Part shown: piece by piece, positions 54,935 to 64,000 of the stretch
Numbering within the stretch: the first letter of the stretch is position 1
How the letters are laid out: the number at the start of each line of letters is the position of its first letter
Assembly (NCBI RefSeq): GCF_902635505.1
Contig: NC_045429.1
Coordinates: forward strand, 463,281,359 to 463,345,358
Reading direction: 5' to 3'
DNA length: 64,000 bases
From: Sarcophilus harrisii
Taxonomy: Eukaryota; Chordata; Mammalia; Dasyuromorphia; Dasyuridae
Translations under genes and position numbers: made by a program
Notes under the pieces: model-generated
The model's database searches: none
The model's input: the letters and a program-made list of their open reading frames with translations, nothing else
Told to the model about the DNA's origin: nothing

Positions 54935-55290
54935 ATGTTATGATGAATTGGCCATCTGATCTTGGATGATCCATTTTACTTTGCTGGCCTCAGTTTCCAT
55001 TTCTGTAAGATGGAAGAGTTGAACTAAATGAAATATAAGGTCTCCAACTTCCGGTTCTAACACTCAGTGTCTCTGTGACCCTGTGCTTATCCAGTCTTCA
55101 AAGGAGCTGTGTCCTGGGTCACTCTGATATCTAGGGACATGTCGCTTTAATGAGACTCAAGGGTCAACCAGCACCTCCTCCCCCTTTTATAGAGGAGGAA
55201 ACAGGTCCGTGGAGCCCGGAGCTGGCATCCAAACCCGGGTTCTCTGCAGTGAGCGCTCTCCTCACCTCACTAAGCTATTCCCCTCCACCC
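54935..55290 (+). mobile_element. MIR-type SINE remains, two pieces
   Basis: GGCCTCAGTTTCCATTTCTG then TAAGATGGAAGAGTTGAACT (54985-55030, sense), and AGAGGAGGAAACAGGTCCG plus CATCCAAACCCGGGTTCTCT (55190-55245, antisense). Confidence 0.5.
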
Positions 55291-56335
55291 CAGGTCTCTC
55301 CATTCCTTAGCAGATATTTGGAAGAATGAACAAACTAAAATCCTTTGACCGCAGATTGGATCATTCTATGGCTTCGCCACCGGACGGGAGATCCCTTCTC
55401 CTGGCCCTGATAAGATCTTCCCTACTGTTTTGGAAATGTTCTATCTTGGGTAAACTGGCTTCCGAATTACCGACCGGCCTCTCAGGACAAACTCCTTTGA
55501 TGCTGACCAAGGCCAGAAGCTCCCGGAGCGGCCCCCTGGGCCTGAGCTCAGCCCAGCCCTTGGGTGTGATGCTCTGAACATGTCAGCCACCTCCAAATGC
55601 TACCACCCAGCTGTGTCCGCCAGGCTGCCCCCAAGGGCTGGTCCCGGGGCTCTATTTTTGTTTGTTCCTGCGTGGTCCAGTTAGCCTCAGAACATGTGGT
55701 TAGCCCAGCCATTCATGGCTCTTTCCATAGGAAGTGAAGAAATAGGCGTACACGGTTCCACATCTTGCTGCCCTTCTCCTTGGACATAGCACCAGTTTGG
55801 AACGCCAGGCCCCTCACTCTGCTGCCAGACAGCAGGCACTCCCAAAGCAATAATGGAGCTATTGATGAGACTTTCCCTCTCATTTACACAGATCACACTT
55901 TTTTCCTGGGAGCAAATCTCATTCCTGGCACCGCGTCTGGAGCTATTTTCACTGGAGTGTCTCTGAATGGGCTTGGAGCTGTGTCTGGAGAGGTTCCTTC
56001 TCCAGCTTGTAGTAGTTGGTGTTGGTGGTAGTTCTCCCAAGGGTCACATCAGCAGCAGTGTGACTGATGGAAGCTCAGAATGAATCAGACAAGAGTCACC
56101 GGGACTGGCCCTCCAGCCCTCCCAGCTTTGACTCATCTAACTCTCCTCACTGGTCCATCACTTACTGGCTGTGCTTGGAAAGCACCAGTTGGTCATTCCT
56201 ACACACCAACTGAGGCCCCTTTTCCAGGTCTTTATTTCTCGGTTACATTTGTGTCGAGACTGGTTGCATCCAAAAGATATAATTAGCCTTTCTGAATTTG
56301 AAAATGAATGGATTTGATGAAGCCCTGTCCAGCAA
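55291..56335. other. Upstream flank, unclassified
   Basis: No gene. 55700-56040 gives a 117-codon frame on the minus strand without recognisable homology; it may be part of an old mobile element. Confidence 0.4.
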
Positions 56336-56337
56336 CA

Positions 56338-56495
56338 GCCTGCCGTGATGCTGGAGTGTTAGCCGTGGCGTCAGGTAGACCCGTGCTTGAGTCTTAGCTC
56401 TGATGGTGAATAGCTGTGGGATTCTAGCAACCCAATTTACCTTCAAAAGCCTCATTTTCTTCATCTGTAAAACAGAACTATTAATGGTGACCAAA
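56338..56495 (+). mobile_element. MIR-type SINE
   Basis: Sense MIR order: TGAGTCTTAGCTCTGATGGT, GAATAGCTGTGGGATTCTAG, CCTCATTTTCTTCATCTGTA. Confidence 0.6.
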
Positions 56496-56579
56496 TAGAA
56501 ATTAATGGCTCCATGAGCCAAGAAGAAAAATTAAACCCAAATCGAAAGTTTAGAAAAGTGGAAAATATATAATTTAATT

Positions 56580-59245
56580 TTTTTTTCACAAACTGGCCTA
56601 GAAAACCAGAATTAACCAACATGTTTTCAAGAGATGAACTTGAAACAGAAAGACTCATACAGAATTAAAATAAAGGGTTGGAGCAAAATCGATTGTGCTT
56701 CAACTGAAATAAAAAAAAAAGGCAGGAGATAAAGTAACAGCAAAAATGTACATAACTAAAAGAGATAAACAGAGAAATTACATTGTACACACACACACAC
56801 ACACACACACAAATGTGATACATAGATATGTATGTGATACATAGATACTGTATCAAATATATATCTGTCATTATATATGTAATATCTACCTATGTATCTA
56901 TGCATGTATCTATCTATCTATCTAAAATTGTTATCTTTCATACCCAAGGAAAAGCAAAATGATATCACTATGTCAGGGTCAAGATAGGAAAAGAAATTAA
57001 GGGAATAATTATAGCAAAGAAGAAATGAAATGGTCATTTTTTTATGGATGATGTGAGTTTGCTTAGAGAACCCTAGCAAATCAACTAAAATTTAATTGAA
57101 ATAACTAATAACTTCAGTCTAGTCACAGGAGATAAAATAGATACACATAAATCATTGACATTTCTGTGTATTACCAACAACAACTAGCAAAAGGGGAAAT
57201 AAATAGAAATTCCATTTTAAATAACTGCAGAATATATATAATACTTTGAAATACTTGGAAAATACCCATTGACACACACTAAGAAAGTATATTAATATAA
57301 TTAAAACACTTTATAGAAATAAAGACATAGAGAAATATTAACTGCTCATGAATAGGCCATAGATGGTAGTCATCAAAATGATTTGTAACTGTACAAATTC
57401 TTAAAAGAAAAGTAAATGAATTATGAGAAGAAATAGATAGTAAAACTACAATAATGAGGGGATCTCAATTTGTCTCTCAGACTAAGACAAATCAGTTCAT
57501 TTATTTCTTATTATTTTATAGAAAACAAAGTAAAATAACAAGATTTATCTACAGAAACAAAATGTCAAGAATATCAGATAATGAATTTTTTAAAAATGGG
57601 AAGAGAGGGAATTTAGTGGTACCAGATCTCAAACTATATACTATGAAGCTGCAATCATCAAACAATCTGGGACTAGATAAGAAATAGAGAGGCTAATCAG
57701 TGTAACCAATTAGGTACACAATATGTAGAAGCAAACAAATGCAGTAACTTAGCGTTCGATAAACTCATAGACCCCATATATTGATAAAGAACTTGTCATT
57801 TGATTTTTTTTAAATGTTAGGAAAATTGAAAAGTGGTCTGGAGAAGACTAAGTATAGGAATGGGTCGTCTAGGAGGTATTGCAGGGCACAGATCTAGTCA
57901 CTTAATCCTGTATGCCTCAGTTTCCTCATCTGTAAAATGAACAGGAGAAGGAAATGGGAAACCACTCTAGTACCTGCCAAGAAAATCCAAAATGGCATCT
58001 CAAAGAGTCAGACATGACTGAAAATGACTGATCAACAGTGACAAAGTATAGACTAACATCTTATACCATATATAAAAACAAGCTCCAAGTGAGTTCATCA
58101 TTTAGAAAAATAGACTAATGTCATAAATAAGAGAAGACCATGGTAGGACCTGCCTGTCAAATCATAGGCTAGAGGAGGAATTTATTGCCAAACAGCTAAA
58201 CAGATAGAAAAATTGGATGACAAAATGGACAATTTTGCTTACTTAAAATTTAAAGTTTTTTTTGTACAAACAAAACCAATTCAGGAAAAATAAGAAAAGA
58301 AATAGAAAAATGAGAAATTCTTTTGCAGCAAGTTTCTCAATATTTCTAAAATAGTTAGGGAACTGAGTTAAATTTACACAACTAAAAGACTTTCTCCAAT
58401 TGATAAGTGGTCAAAGGATAATTTTAGAGGGAGAAATTCCAGCTATAAATAGTAATATGAATGAAAATACTGTAAAATTAAAGAAATGAAAATTAAAACA
58501 ACCTTGAAGCACCACCTTATCAGATAGGCAAAGTTGGGGGAGAAAAATACAATGGAAGGTTCTTTAGAGGCTTTAGGAAAACAGGTACATAAATTCATTG
58601 CTGGTAGGGTTGTGAACTGATCTATCCATCCTGGAAAGCCTTCTGGAACTATGGCCCAAATGATATTAAGCTGTGCATACATTTTGACCCAGCAATATTA
58701 TTGCTAGGTTTATACAGCAAAGATATAAAAAGAAAAAGCATAAAAGACCCTAATGTACCAAAATATTGATAAAAGTTCTTTTTGGAGTGGCAAAGAATGG
58801 GAAGCTGAGGTGAGGTACTCATCGACTGGGGTTGAAAAGTTATGGCATATGAATGCTATGGAATATTATTGTGCTAGATGAAGTGATTTCAGAAAAAACC
58901 TGGGGAGATTTGTATGAACTGATGCAAAGTGAAGTGTGCAAAACCAGGAGAAAAATTGGGGCAATAACAACATTGTAAAGCCAAACCACTTTGGATGGCT
59001 CAACAACTCTGGTCAAGTCAAAGATAGGCCACAATTTCAGCAGACTCGTGATGGAGCACGCTGCCCATCCCACTACAAATGGAGGGACTTTTTTAGACAT
59101 GGAGAAGTTGAGATTTTTGCTCCTTGACACCCCCCGCCCCCCGACACACACACACACAATGGGTTTTGTTTTTTTTTCTCTGTAAGAGACAGGGAAATGT
59201 GGAGGAAAGAATTCAGAATTGAAAAATGTTACAAATGAATGAAAG
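56580..59245 (+). mobile_element. L1 LINE, degenerate, with a SINE inserted
   Basis: Plus strand. 56590-56730 matches the ORF2 endonuclease QETH region (CFQEMNLKQKDSYR). 57580-57660 matches the GGL-PDLKLYY region (GKRGNLVVPDLKLYTMKLQS). 58240-58900 matches the ORF2 C-terminal region (KIKTTLKHHL; FDPAILLLGL-like around 58685). Full of stops and gaps. Contains a CA repeat at 56791-56812 and the MAR1-type SINE at 57893. Confidence 0.6.
57893..58048 (+). mobile_element. MAR1-type SINE inserted in the L1
   Basis: GCCTCAGTTTCCTCATCTGT, AAAATGAACAGGAGAAGGAA, ATGGGAAACCACTCTAGTAC, CTGCCAAGAAAATCC, TCAAAGAGTCAGACATGACT: the RTE-tailed marsupial SINE (MAR1) as I recall it. Confidence 0.7.
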
Positions 59246-59254
59246 AAAACCCAA

Positions 59255-59790
59255 ACCAAGGATTGGTCCTGACTAACTGATGCAGAAGTGGAGGCGAGGA
59301 ATAAACTAAGTACACAGCAAATACACGGAAAGGAACCTGTTTGAGGAACAAAAACATCTCAGTAACTGGAACCATTTCCTGGGAAAACTTGAAAGCAGTT
59401 GGGAAGACGTGAGGTTTAGACCAGTATCTCAAGCCATAAACCAAGGGAAGCTCTGTCTAAATGGATCCTTGACTCACATCGGAAAGGGCACTTCATAAAC
59501 CAATTTAAGAAATAAGAAAGAAATTACCTTTCATGTCTTTGGAAAGGGGAAGACTTCCCGACCAAATAAAGGACAAAGAGGATTGTAGATGATAAAATGG
59601 GAACTTTTTATTGCATCAAATTTCAGAACAAGTTTTTGCAGAAACAGAACCAAACACAGCAAAAATTATAAGGGAAACAGGGAATTTGGAGCAAACCTTT
59701 GCAGCAAGATGCCTGATAAAGGTCTTGTTCCCAGTGGACAAGAGGACATGATTCACAGATAGGAAATGAAGACTCATGGGCATTGACCTT
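59255..59790 (+). mobile_element. L1 ORF2 fragment
   Basis: Plus-strand frames read KRIVDDKMGTFYCIKF then QKQNQTQQKL and LQQDA, homologous to the 58200-58320 stretch of the neighbouring L1, so it is a separate copy. Degenerate. Confidence 0.5.
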
Positions 59791-60315
59791 TGATCTGACT
59801 GTTGCCTCTGGCATCTGACTTCGGGCACTTCGCCTTCCATCCTGACGGCCTCGGCCCAGCCAGGTGACCGGCGGGACATGCTCTTTGGCCCCCGGAACCC
59901 CTCTGCAGCCGAGAGGTGGGCACAGCTCACTGACTGGGGAGCCTGGGGTGCCACTGGGAGCGCGTCTGCACTTTCTCTCCCGTTAATGGCTGCAGCTGCA
60001 GGGCTGGTCACTAAAGGCATGCCAGAGACCGGGCTGATCGTCTTCATGCAGGGCCCAGGGACCCCACGAAGGGACACCCCGGCTCTCATCAGGAGCGTCC
60101 TGGCTGTGAGACCTTGGCGAGTCATTTCCCTCTGGGCAGGCTGGTGAGTGACTTGGCGCAAAACCTTCTGATTTTCCTTCTAACTTTGCATCACTGCTTT
60201 CCTTGCCTTTGGATAATAATAATAATAATGACAATAATAACAACAGACTGGGTCGAGTGGCTGACCCAGCCTAGTCCTTGGAAGCATTCTCAGAGTCCTG
60301 AACTTTAACCTCTCA
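59791..60315. other. Upstream flank, unclassified
   Basis: GC-rich sequence with an AAT microsatellite at 60215-60230. No gene recognised. Confidence 0.4.
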
Positions 60316-60317
60316 GC

Positions 60318-61690
60318 CTCAGGTTTTTGTTTTTTTTTTTAAATTTTCAACAGTATTTTGTTTCTCCAATGACATGTTCAGAGAATTCCACACTCATTCT
60401 TTTTTTTTTTTTATTTCATAGCTTTTTATTTACAGGTTATATGCATAGGTAATTTTACAGCATTGACAACTGCCAAACCTCTTGTTCCAATTTTTCACCT
60501 CTTACCCCCCACCCCCTCCCCCAGATGGCAGGATGACCAGTAGATGTTAAATATATTAAAATATAAATTAGATACACAATAAGTATACATGACCAAACCG
60601 TTATTTTGCTGTACAAAAAGAATCAGACTCTGAAATATTGTACCATTAGCCTGTGAAGGAAATCCAAAATGCAGGTGGGCAAAAATATAGGGATTGGGAA
60701 TTCAATGTAATGGTTCTTAGTCATCTCCCAGAGTTCTTTCTCTGGGTGTAGTTGGTTCAGTTCATTCCTGCTCCATTGGACTTGATTTGGTTCATCTCAT
60801 TGCTGGAGAGGACCATGAGCATCAGAATTGATCATCATATAGTATTGTTGTTGAAGTATATAATGATCTCCTGGTCCTGCTCATTTTACTCAGCATCAGC
60901 TTGTTTAAGTCTCTCCAGGCCTTTCTGAAATCCTCCTGCTGGTCATTTCTTATAGAGCAATAATATGCTATGATATTCATATACCACCATTTATTCAGCC
61001 ATTCTCCAACTGATGGGCATCCACTCAGTTTCCAGTTTCTGGCCACTACAAACAGGGCTGCCACAAACATTTTGGCACATACAGGTCCCTTTCCCTTCTT
61101 TAGTATCTCTTTGGGGTATAAGCCCAGTAGAAACACTGCTGGGTCAAAGGGTATGCACAGTTTGACAACTTTTTGAGCATAGTTCCAAATTGCTTTCCAG
61201 AATGGTTGGACGCATTCACAGTTCCACCCACAATGCATCAGTGTCCCAGTTTTCCCACATCCCCTCCAACATTCTGCGTTATCTTTCCCTGTCATTCTAG
61301 CCAATCTGACAGGTGTGTAGTGGTACCTCAGAGTTGTCTTAATTTGCATTTCTCTGGCTAATAATGATTTGGAGCATCTTTTCATATGGCTAGAAATAGT
61401 TTCAGTTTCTTCGTCTGAGAATTGTCTATTCATATCCTTTGACCATTTATCAATTGGAGAATGGCTTGATTTCTTATAAATTAGAGTCAATTCTCTATGT
61501 AGTTTGGAAATGAGGCCTTTATCAGAACCTTTGACTGTAAAAATCCAACACTCATTCTTGTAAAACTTTGCATTCCCAATATTTCTCCCTCCCTCCCTCA
61601 CTTCCCCCTCCCCAAGACAGTGAGCAGCAATCTGATAGAGATTATAGAAGTGCGATAAACAGATTTCCTTTGGCATGTTGTGCAAGAAAT
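60318..61690 (-). mobile_element. Older L1 3' UTR fragment, split by a younger L1
   Basis: Flanks 60318-60401 and 61548-61690 join into one antisense L1 tail (TTCAACAGTATTTTGTTTCT ... TTCTCCCTCCCTCCCTC ... CAAGACAGTGAGCAGCAATC), the same old type as at 5756 and 50715. Confidence 0.65.
60402..61547 (-). mobile_element. Young 5'-truncated L1 nested in an older L1
   Basis: 1.15 kb with a T-run at its left end. Perfect 12-bp target duplication ACACTCATTCTT at 60390-60401 and 61548-61559. Encodes an uninterrupted ORF2 C-terminus of about 241 residues (61547-60822): MQIKTTLRYHYTPVRLARM, CWRGCGKTGTLMHC, the FDPAVFLLGLYPKE loop, ending TTILYDDQF. The open frame shows a recent insertion, but truncation has removed the endonuclease and reverse transcriptase. 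Confidence 0.88.
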
Positions 61691-62110
61691 ATCAGACCCA
61701 AAGGGGAAAAGCCCCGAGAAGGAAGGAGTGAGCAAGCAAGAAGCCAAAATGCTTCTCCCTCTCGGTCCCACAATCCTCTCTGGATGTCACCACCATTTGT
61801 GGAAAAGGGCCGGGCTCTGCTCCCTTTGCCCAACTCTTTCTGGGCTTTTCTGAAATCAGCCTGCTCAGCATCAGCCTCGGTTTCTCTATCTGTGAAAAGG
61901 GGATATTGTGAGGGTTAAAGGAGGGCACATGTACAAAGCAAACTTTCAGGGCCACACAAACACCTGTAAAACATCAGCAATATCGATGGTGGCGTCTTTT
62001 GCCAATGTGGAGAGGAGCCAAGTCTGCTCGCTGGGATCTCTGATCTTGGTCTGAAGTCAGGCAGAGAACAAAGCTGGTGTGAGAGGACCCTTGGCTCTCC
62101 CCCAGCTGGG
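61691..62110. other. Upstream flank with a MIR-like piece
   Basis: MIR-type string at 61865-61975 (CAGCCTCGGTTTCTCTATCT). The rest is unclassified. Confidence 0.4.
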
Positions 62111-62123
62111 AGCCAACATGGTC

Positions 62124-62142
62124 ACACTCACACACACAGTCT

Positions 62143-62179
<37 letters not shown>

Positions 62180-62195
62180 TCACACACTCATGTTC
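62124..62195. repeat. CA microsatellite
   Basis: About 35 CA-type units with TCACATA interruptions; a looser CA-rich block recurs at 62488-62565. Confidence 0.9.
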
Positions 62196-62339
62196 ACACT
62201 GGATTGGCCCCATCTGTCAGGGCTGGGGCAGCATGTCCCGTACGAGGCTGGGAGGGGGGGGGCTCCCCATCCCGCACGTAGGCAGGCCCACAGGGCTCCG
62301 AGGGGCCGCCGGCCAGGGACGGGTTAACTTCTTTCCAGT

Positions 62340-62465
62340 TACCTCATCTTGGCTGCCGGGCCCTGGAAAAACAAACCATCTGGTAATAATCTCGCTTTAA
62401 TGGCTGTCTGAGCCTGCCGGGAAGTTTGGCTGGAGCTCCTTCAAACCCAGAGCAGATTGAGATTA
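62340..62465. promoter_or_regulatory. Candidate conserved non-coding element
   Basis: Non-repetitive stretch with an E-box (CCATCTGG), TAATAATC and TTTAATGG homeodomain-type sites within 50 bp, between CA repeats. No coding reading. Proposed only from motif density. Confidence 0.25.
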
Positions 62466-62565
62466 GGCCGGGGCTGCCTTGGGCCTGCACACACTCATGC
62501 ACACACAAGCACGCACTCATGCACACTCATGCACATGCAAGCACACACTCCTGTGCACACATGGG

Positions 62566-64000
62566 GCCCTCCCCCAGCTCGGGCAGCTCCAGGGTATAAG
62601 GTGAGAGCCCCAGGCTGGAGAGAGGTACAAGCCATGAGCCTGGGCCAGAAGGGCTGTCCTGGGTCAGGGTCCCCGGGGGTGGAAGCTTTCCCTTGGGGGA
62701 CAAGCCTGTCTCCCCCCCCCCCCCAGGCAACGGCCAGGATCACCCTTCATGTCAGAAAGGGAGGGGCGGTGGGAAGGAATTGGAAGGATTCAGACCCACG
62801 TCTCAAAGCAGAGGAGGGGGTTTTCTCGGGCTCCGTGCTCGCCGTCCCCCGGCATTTCCAGAGACTCCCCCTTCCCTCACACACACACAGAGTCTTTTCA
62901 TGGGTCCAATTTCTTTGCCCTCATTAAAGGAAGGCCTGGGATCCTGGAACACATGGAACGGCCGGCCCCCAGCAGGCTGTGCACGTACACCTGGCTGTAC
63001 CACAGCCTGCTCAGGAAGTCAGGAGTGGCCTGGGCCGGGGGGCTGCAGAGCCCTCTCCCCAAGGAACACCCCCCCAGAGTCTGTCTGCAGGGCCCTCCCC
63101 AGGAAAGACCTGTTTTCTCTGGGGTCATGGTGGCCCAGGCCGGGCTGTAGCGACCTTCAGAGGGCCCCCCCCCCATTCTGCCCTCTCCACTCTAGCTTCC
63201 AGTGGCCGCCCCTTGGGTCCTTCTGAGCCTTCCGCTCCTCTGTCCAAGGGCCTTCTGTGGCCCTTTCCAGGTGGGTCCCTCTGAGACCAAGAGGCCGGAG
63301 GCCCCCAGGTCAGGGTCATCCCGGGGAGGAGGGGGTGTCTGTTCACAGCCCAGCAGCCCCCCTCCCTTTCTGATTCAGGGTCACCTGGTAACGAAGGGGA
63401 ACAGACGAGGGAGGCCTGCTGTCTGCTCAGAAGGGGCCATCTGGTGGTCAGAAGATCCCCGGACAGAAGGACCCTCAGTCGCCATCCGGCCCCCCAGAAG
63501 CTTCAGAAGCTTGGCCGGGGCTCCCCGAGCCTCCGGGGAAGCCCTGCTGTGAAGAAGCCTGGGGAAGCTGGTGCAGGGATGGCCGCCACTGAGAGCTGCC
63601 CAGGGAGGGGACAGGCCGGGGAGGAAGGGCCCGGGGCCCGAAGGCGGGGAAACTCCCAGCTCCCGGCGAGGAGCAAGGCCCGCAAGCCCACCAAGGCTGG
63701 CGTTGGGCTGCAAAGCGCTTGGTTTGGATTCCCCGGAGTTTGGGTCCGAGGCTGAGCCAGGCGGGAAAGTAGCAGTGGCGTGGCTCCCATGGAGCCTGTG
63801 GGCTGTGGCCACTTAGGGATCCCCCACCCCGTCTCCACGGGCTCTGTCCTCTGGGGGTTTGGGGCAGGATGGCCCCGGGGCCGCCTCCGGCCAGGAATCC
63901 TGCATCCCCCTGGATGGGGGTTCTCCCTGGGGCAGGGGCAGGAACCCAAAGCCTTTTTTCCTTCTCCCCTCTGTAAATGCAGGGCGCCCACCCTGGCTTC
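62566..64000. other. Upstream flank to window end, no gene recognised
   Basis: GC-rich, with C-runs at 62711 and 63165. In human PCBP3 lies upstream of COL6A1 on the same strand. I searched for its KH-domain peptides (GRQGTKINEIRQMSG and similar) and saw none here. Confidence 0.45.

Noticed and set aside
60822-61685. 287-codon minus-strand frame as a host gene
   Set aside because: About 241 residues are the L1 ORF2 C-terminus; the first part reads through from the older L1 flank.
62200-64000. Possible PCBP3 3' exons
   Set aside because: Expected from human synteny, but no KH-domain peptide or splice-consistent exon is visible on either strand.

Overview
The window is vertebrate nuclear DNA and almost certainly comes from a marsupial. 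The evidence is: one multi-exon collagen gene; a MAR1-type SINE with an RTE-like tail (57.9 kb); L1 3' ends of the kind seen in Australian marsupials (19.0, 44.8 and 60.4 kb); old L2, CR1/L3 and MIR/THER-1 fossils; and heavy purine/pyrimidine simple repeats. 'Australian marsupial' is inference from the L1 tails. The order Marsupialia is much safer than any genus.

The only gene I can support is COL6A1, the alpha-1 chain of collagen VI, complete on the minus strand. The start codon is at 43321 and the stop codon at 12049-12047. I could place all 35 coding exons. Every junction is GT-AG and the reading frame closes exactly: 3,120 nt including the stop, or 1,039 residues (the human chain has 1,028). 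The protein has a signal peptide, an N-terminal von Willebrand A domain (N1), a 339-residue Gly-X-Y helix with the dimer-forming cysteine and three RGD motifs, and two C-terminal A domains (C1, C2). All three A domains keep the DxSxS metal site. The promoter side (about 43.3-43.7 kb) is GC-rich, with a GC box, an AP-1 site, and a 9-codon upstream ORF whose stop overlaps the COL6A1 start as ATGA. A poly(A) signal lies about 90 bp past the stop.

Layout. 1-12.0 kb, downstream flank: a 21-bp minisatellite, pyrimidine microsatellites, MIR-like fragments, an internally deleted L1 (5.76-9.25 kb, minus), a probable solo LTR (about 10.1-10.8 kb) and a CpG-rich stretch (11.4-11.9 kb). 12.0-43.3 kb, COL6A1: introns carry a 1.4-kb TTCC/GGAA array (intron 19), several minisatellites, a 16-bp repeat that begins at the exon 5 donor, and an L1-type tail inserted 28 bp upstream of exon 26. 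43.7-64 kb, upstream flank: an L1 3' end with a 15-bp target duplication, an L2 fragment with an internally amplified 27-bp repeat, a 38-C homopolymer, two large GA arrays (the first is a dimeric higher-order repeat), L1 fragments in both orientations, and a nested L1-in-L1 insertion. In human the upstream neighbour is PCBP3, but I recognise none of its exons here. I saw no RNA genes, no CRISPR, and no novel enzymatic system. The unusual content is repeat architecture around and inside a conserved matrix gene.
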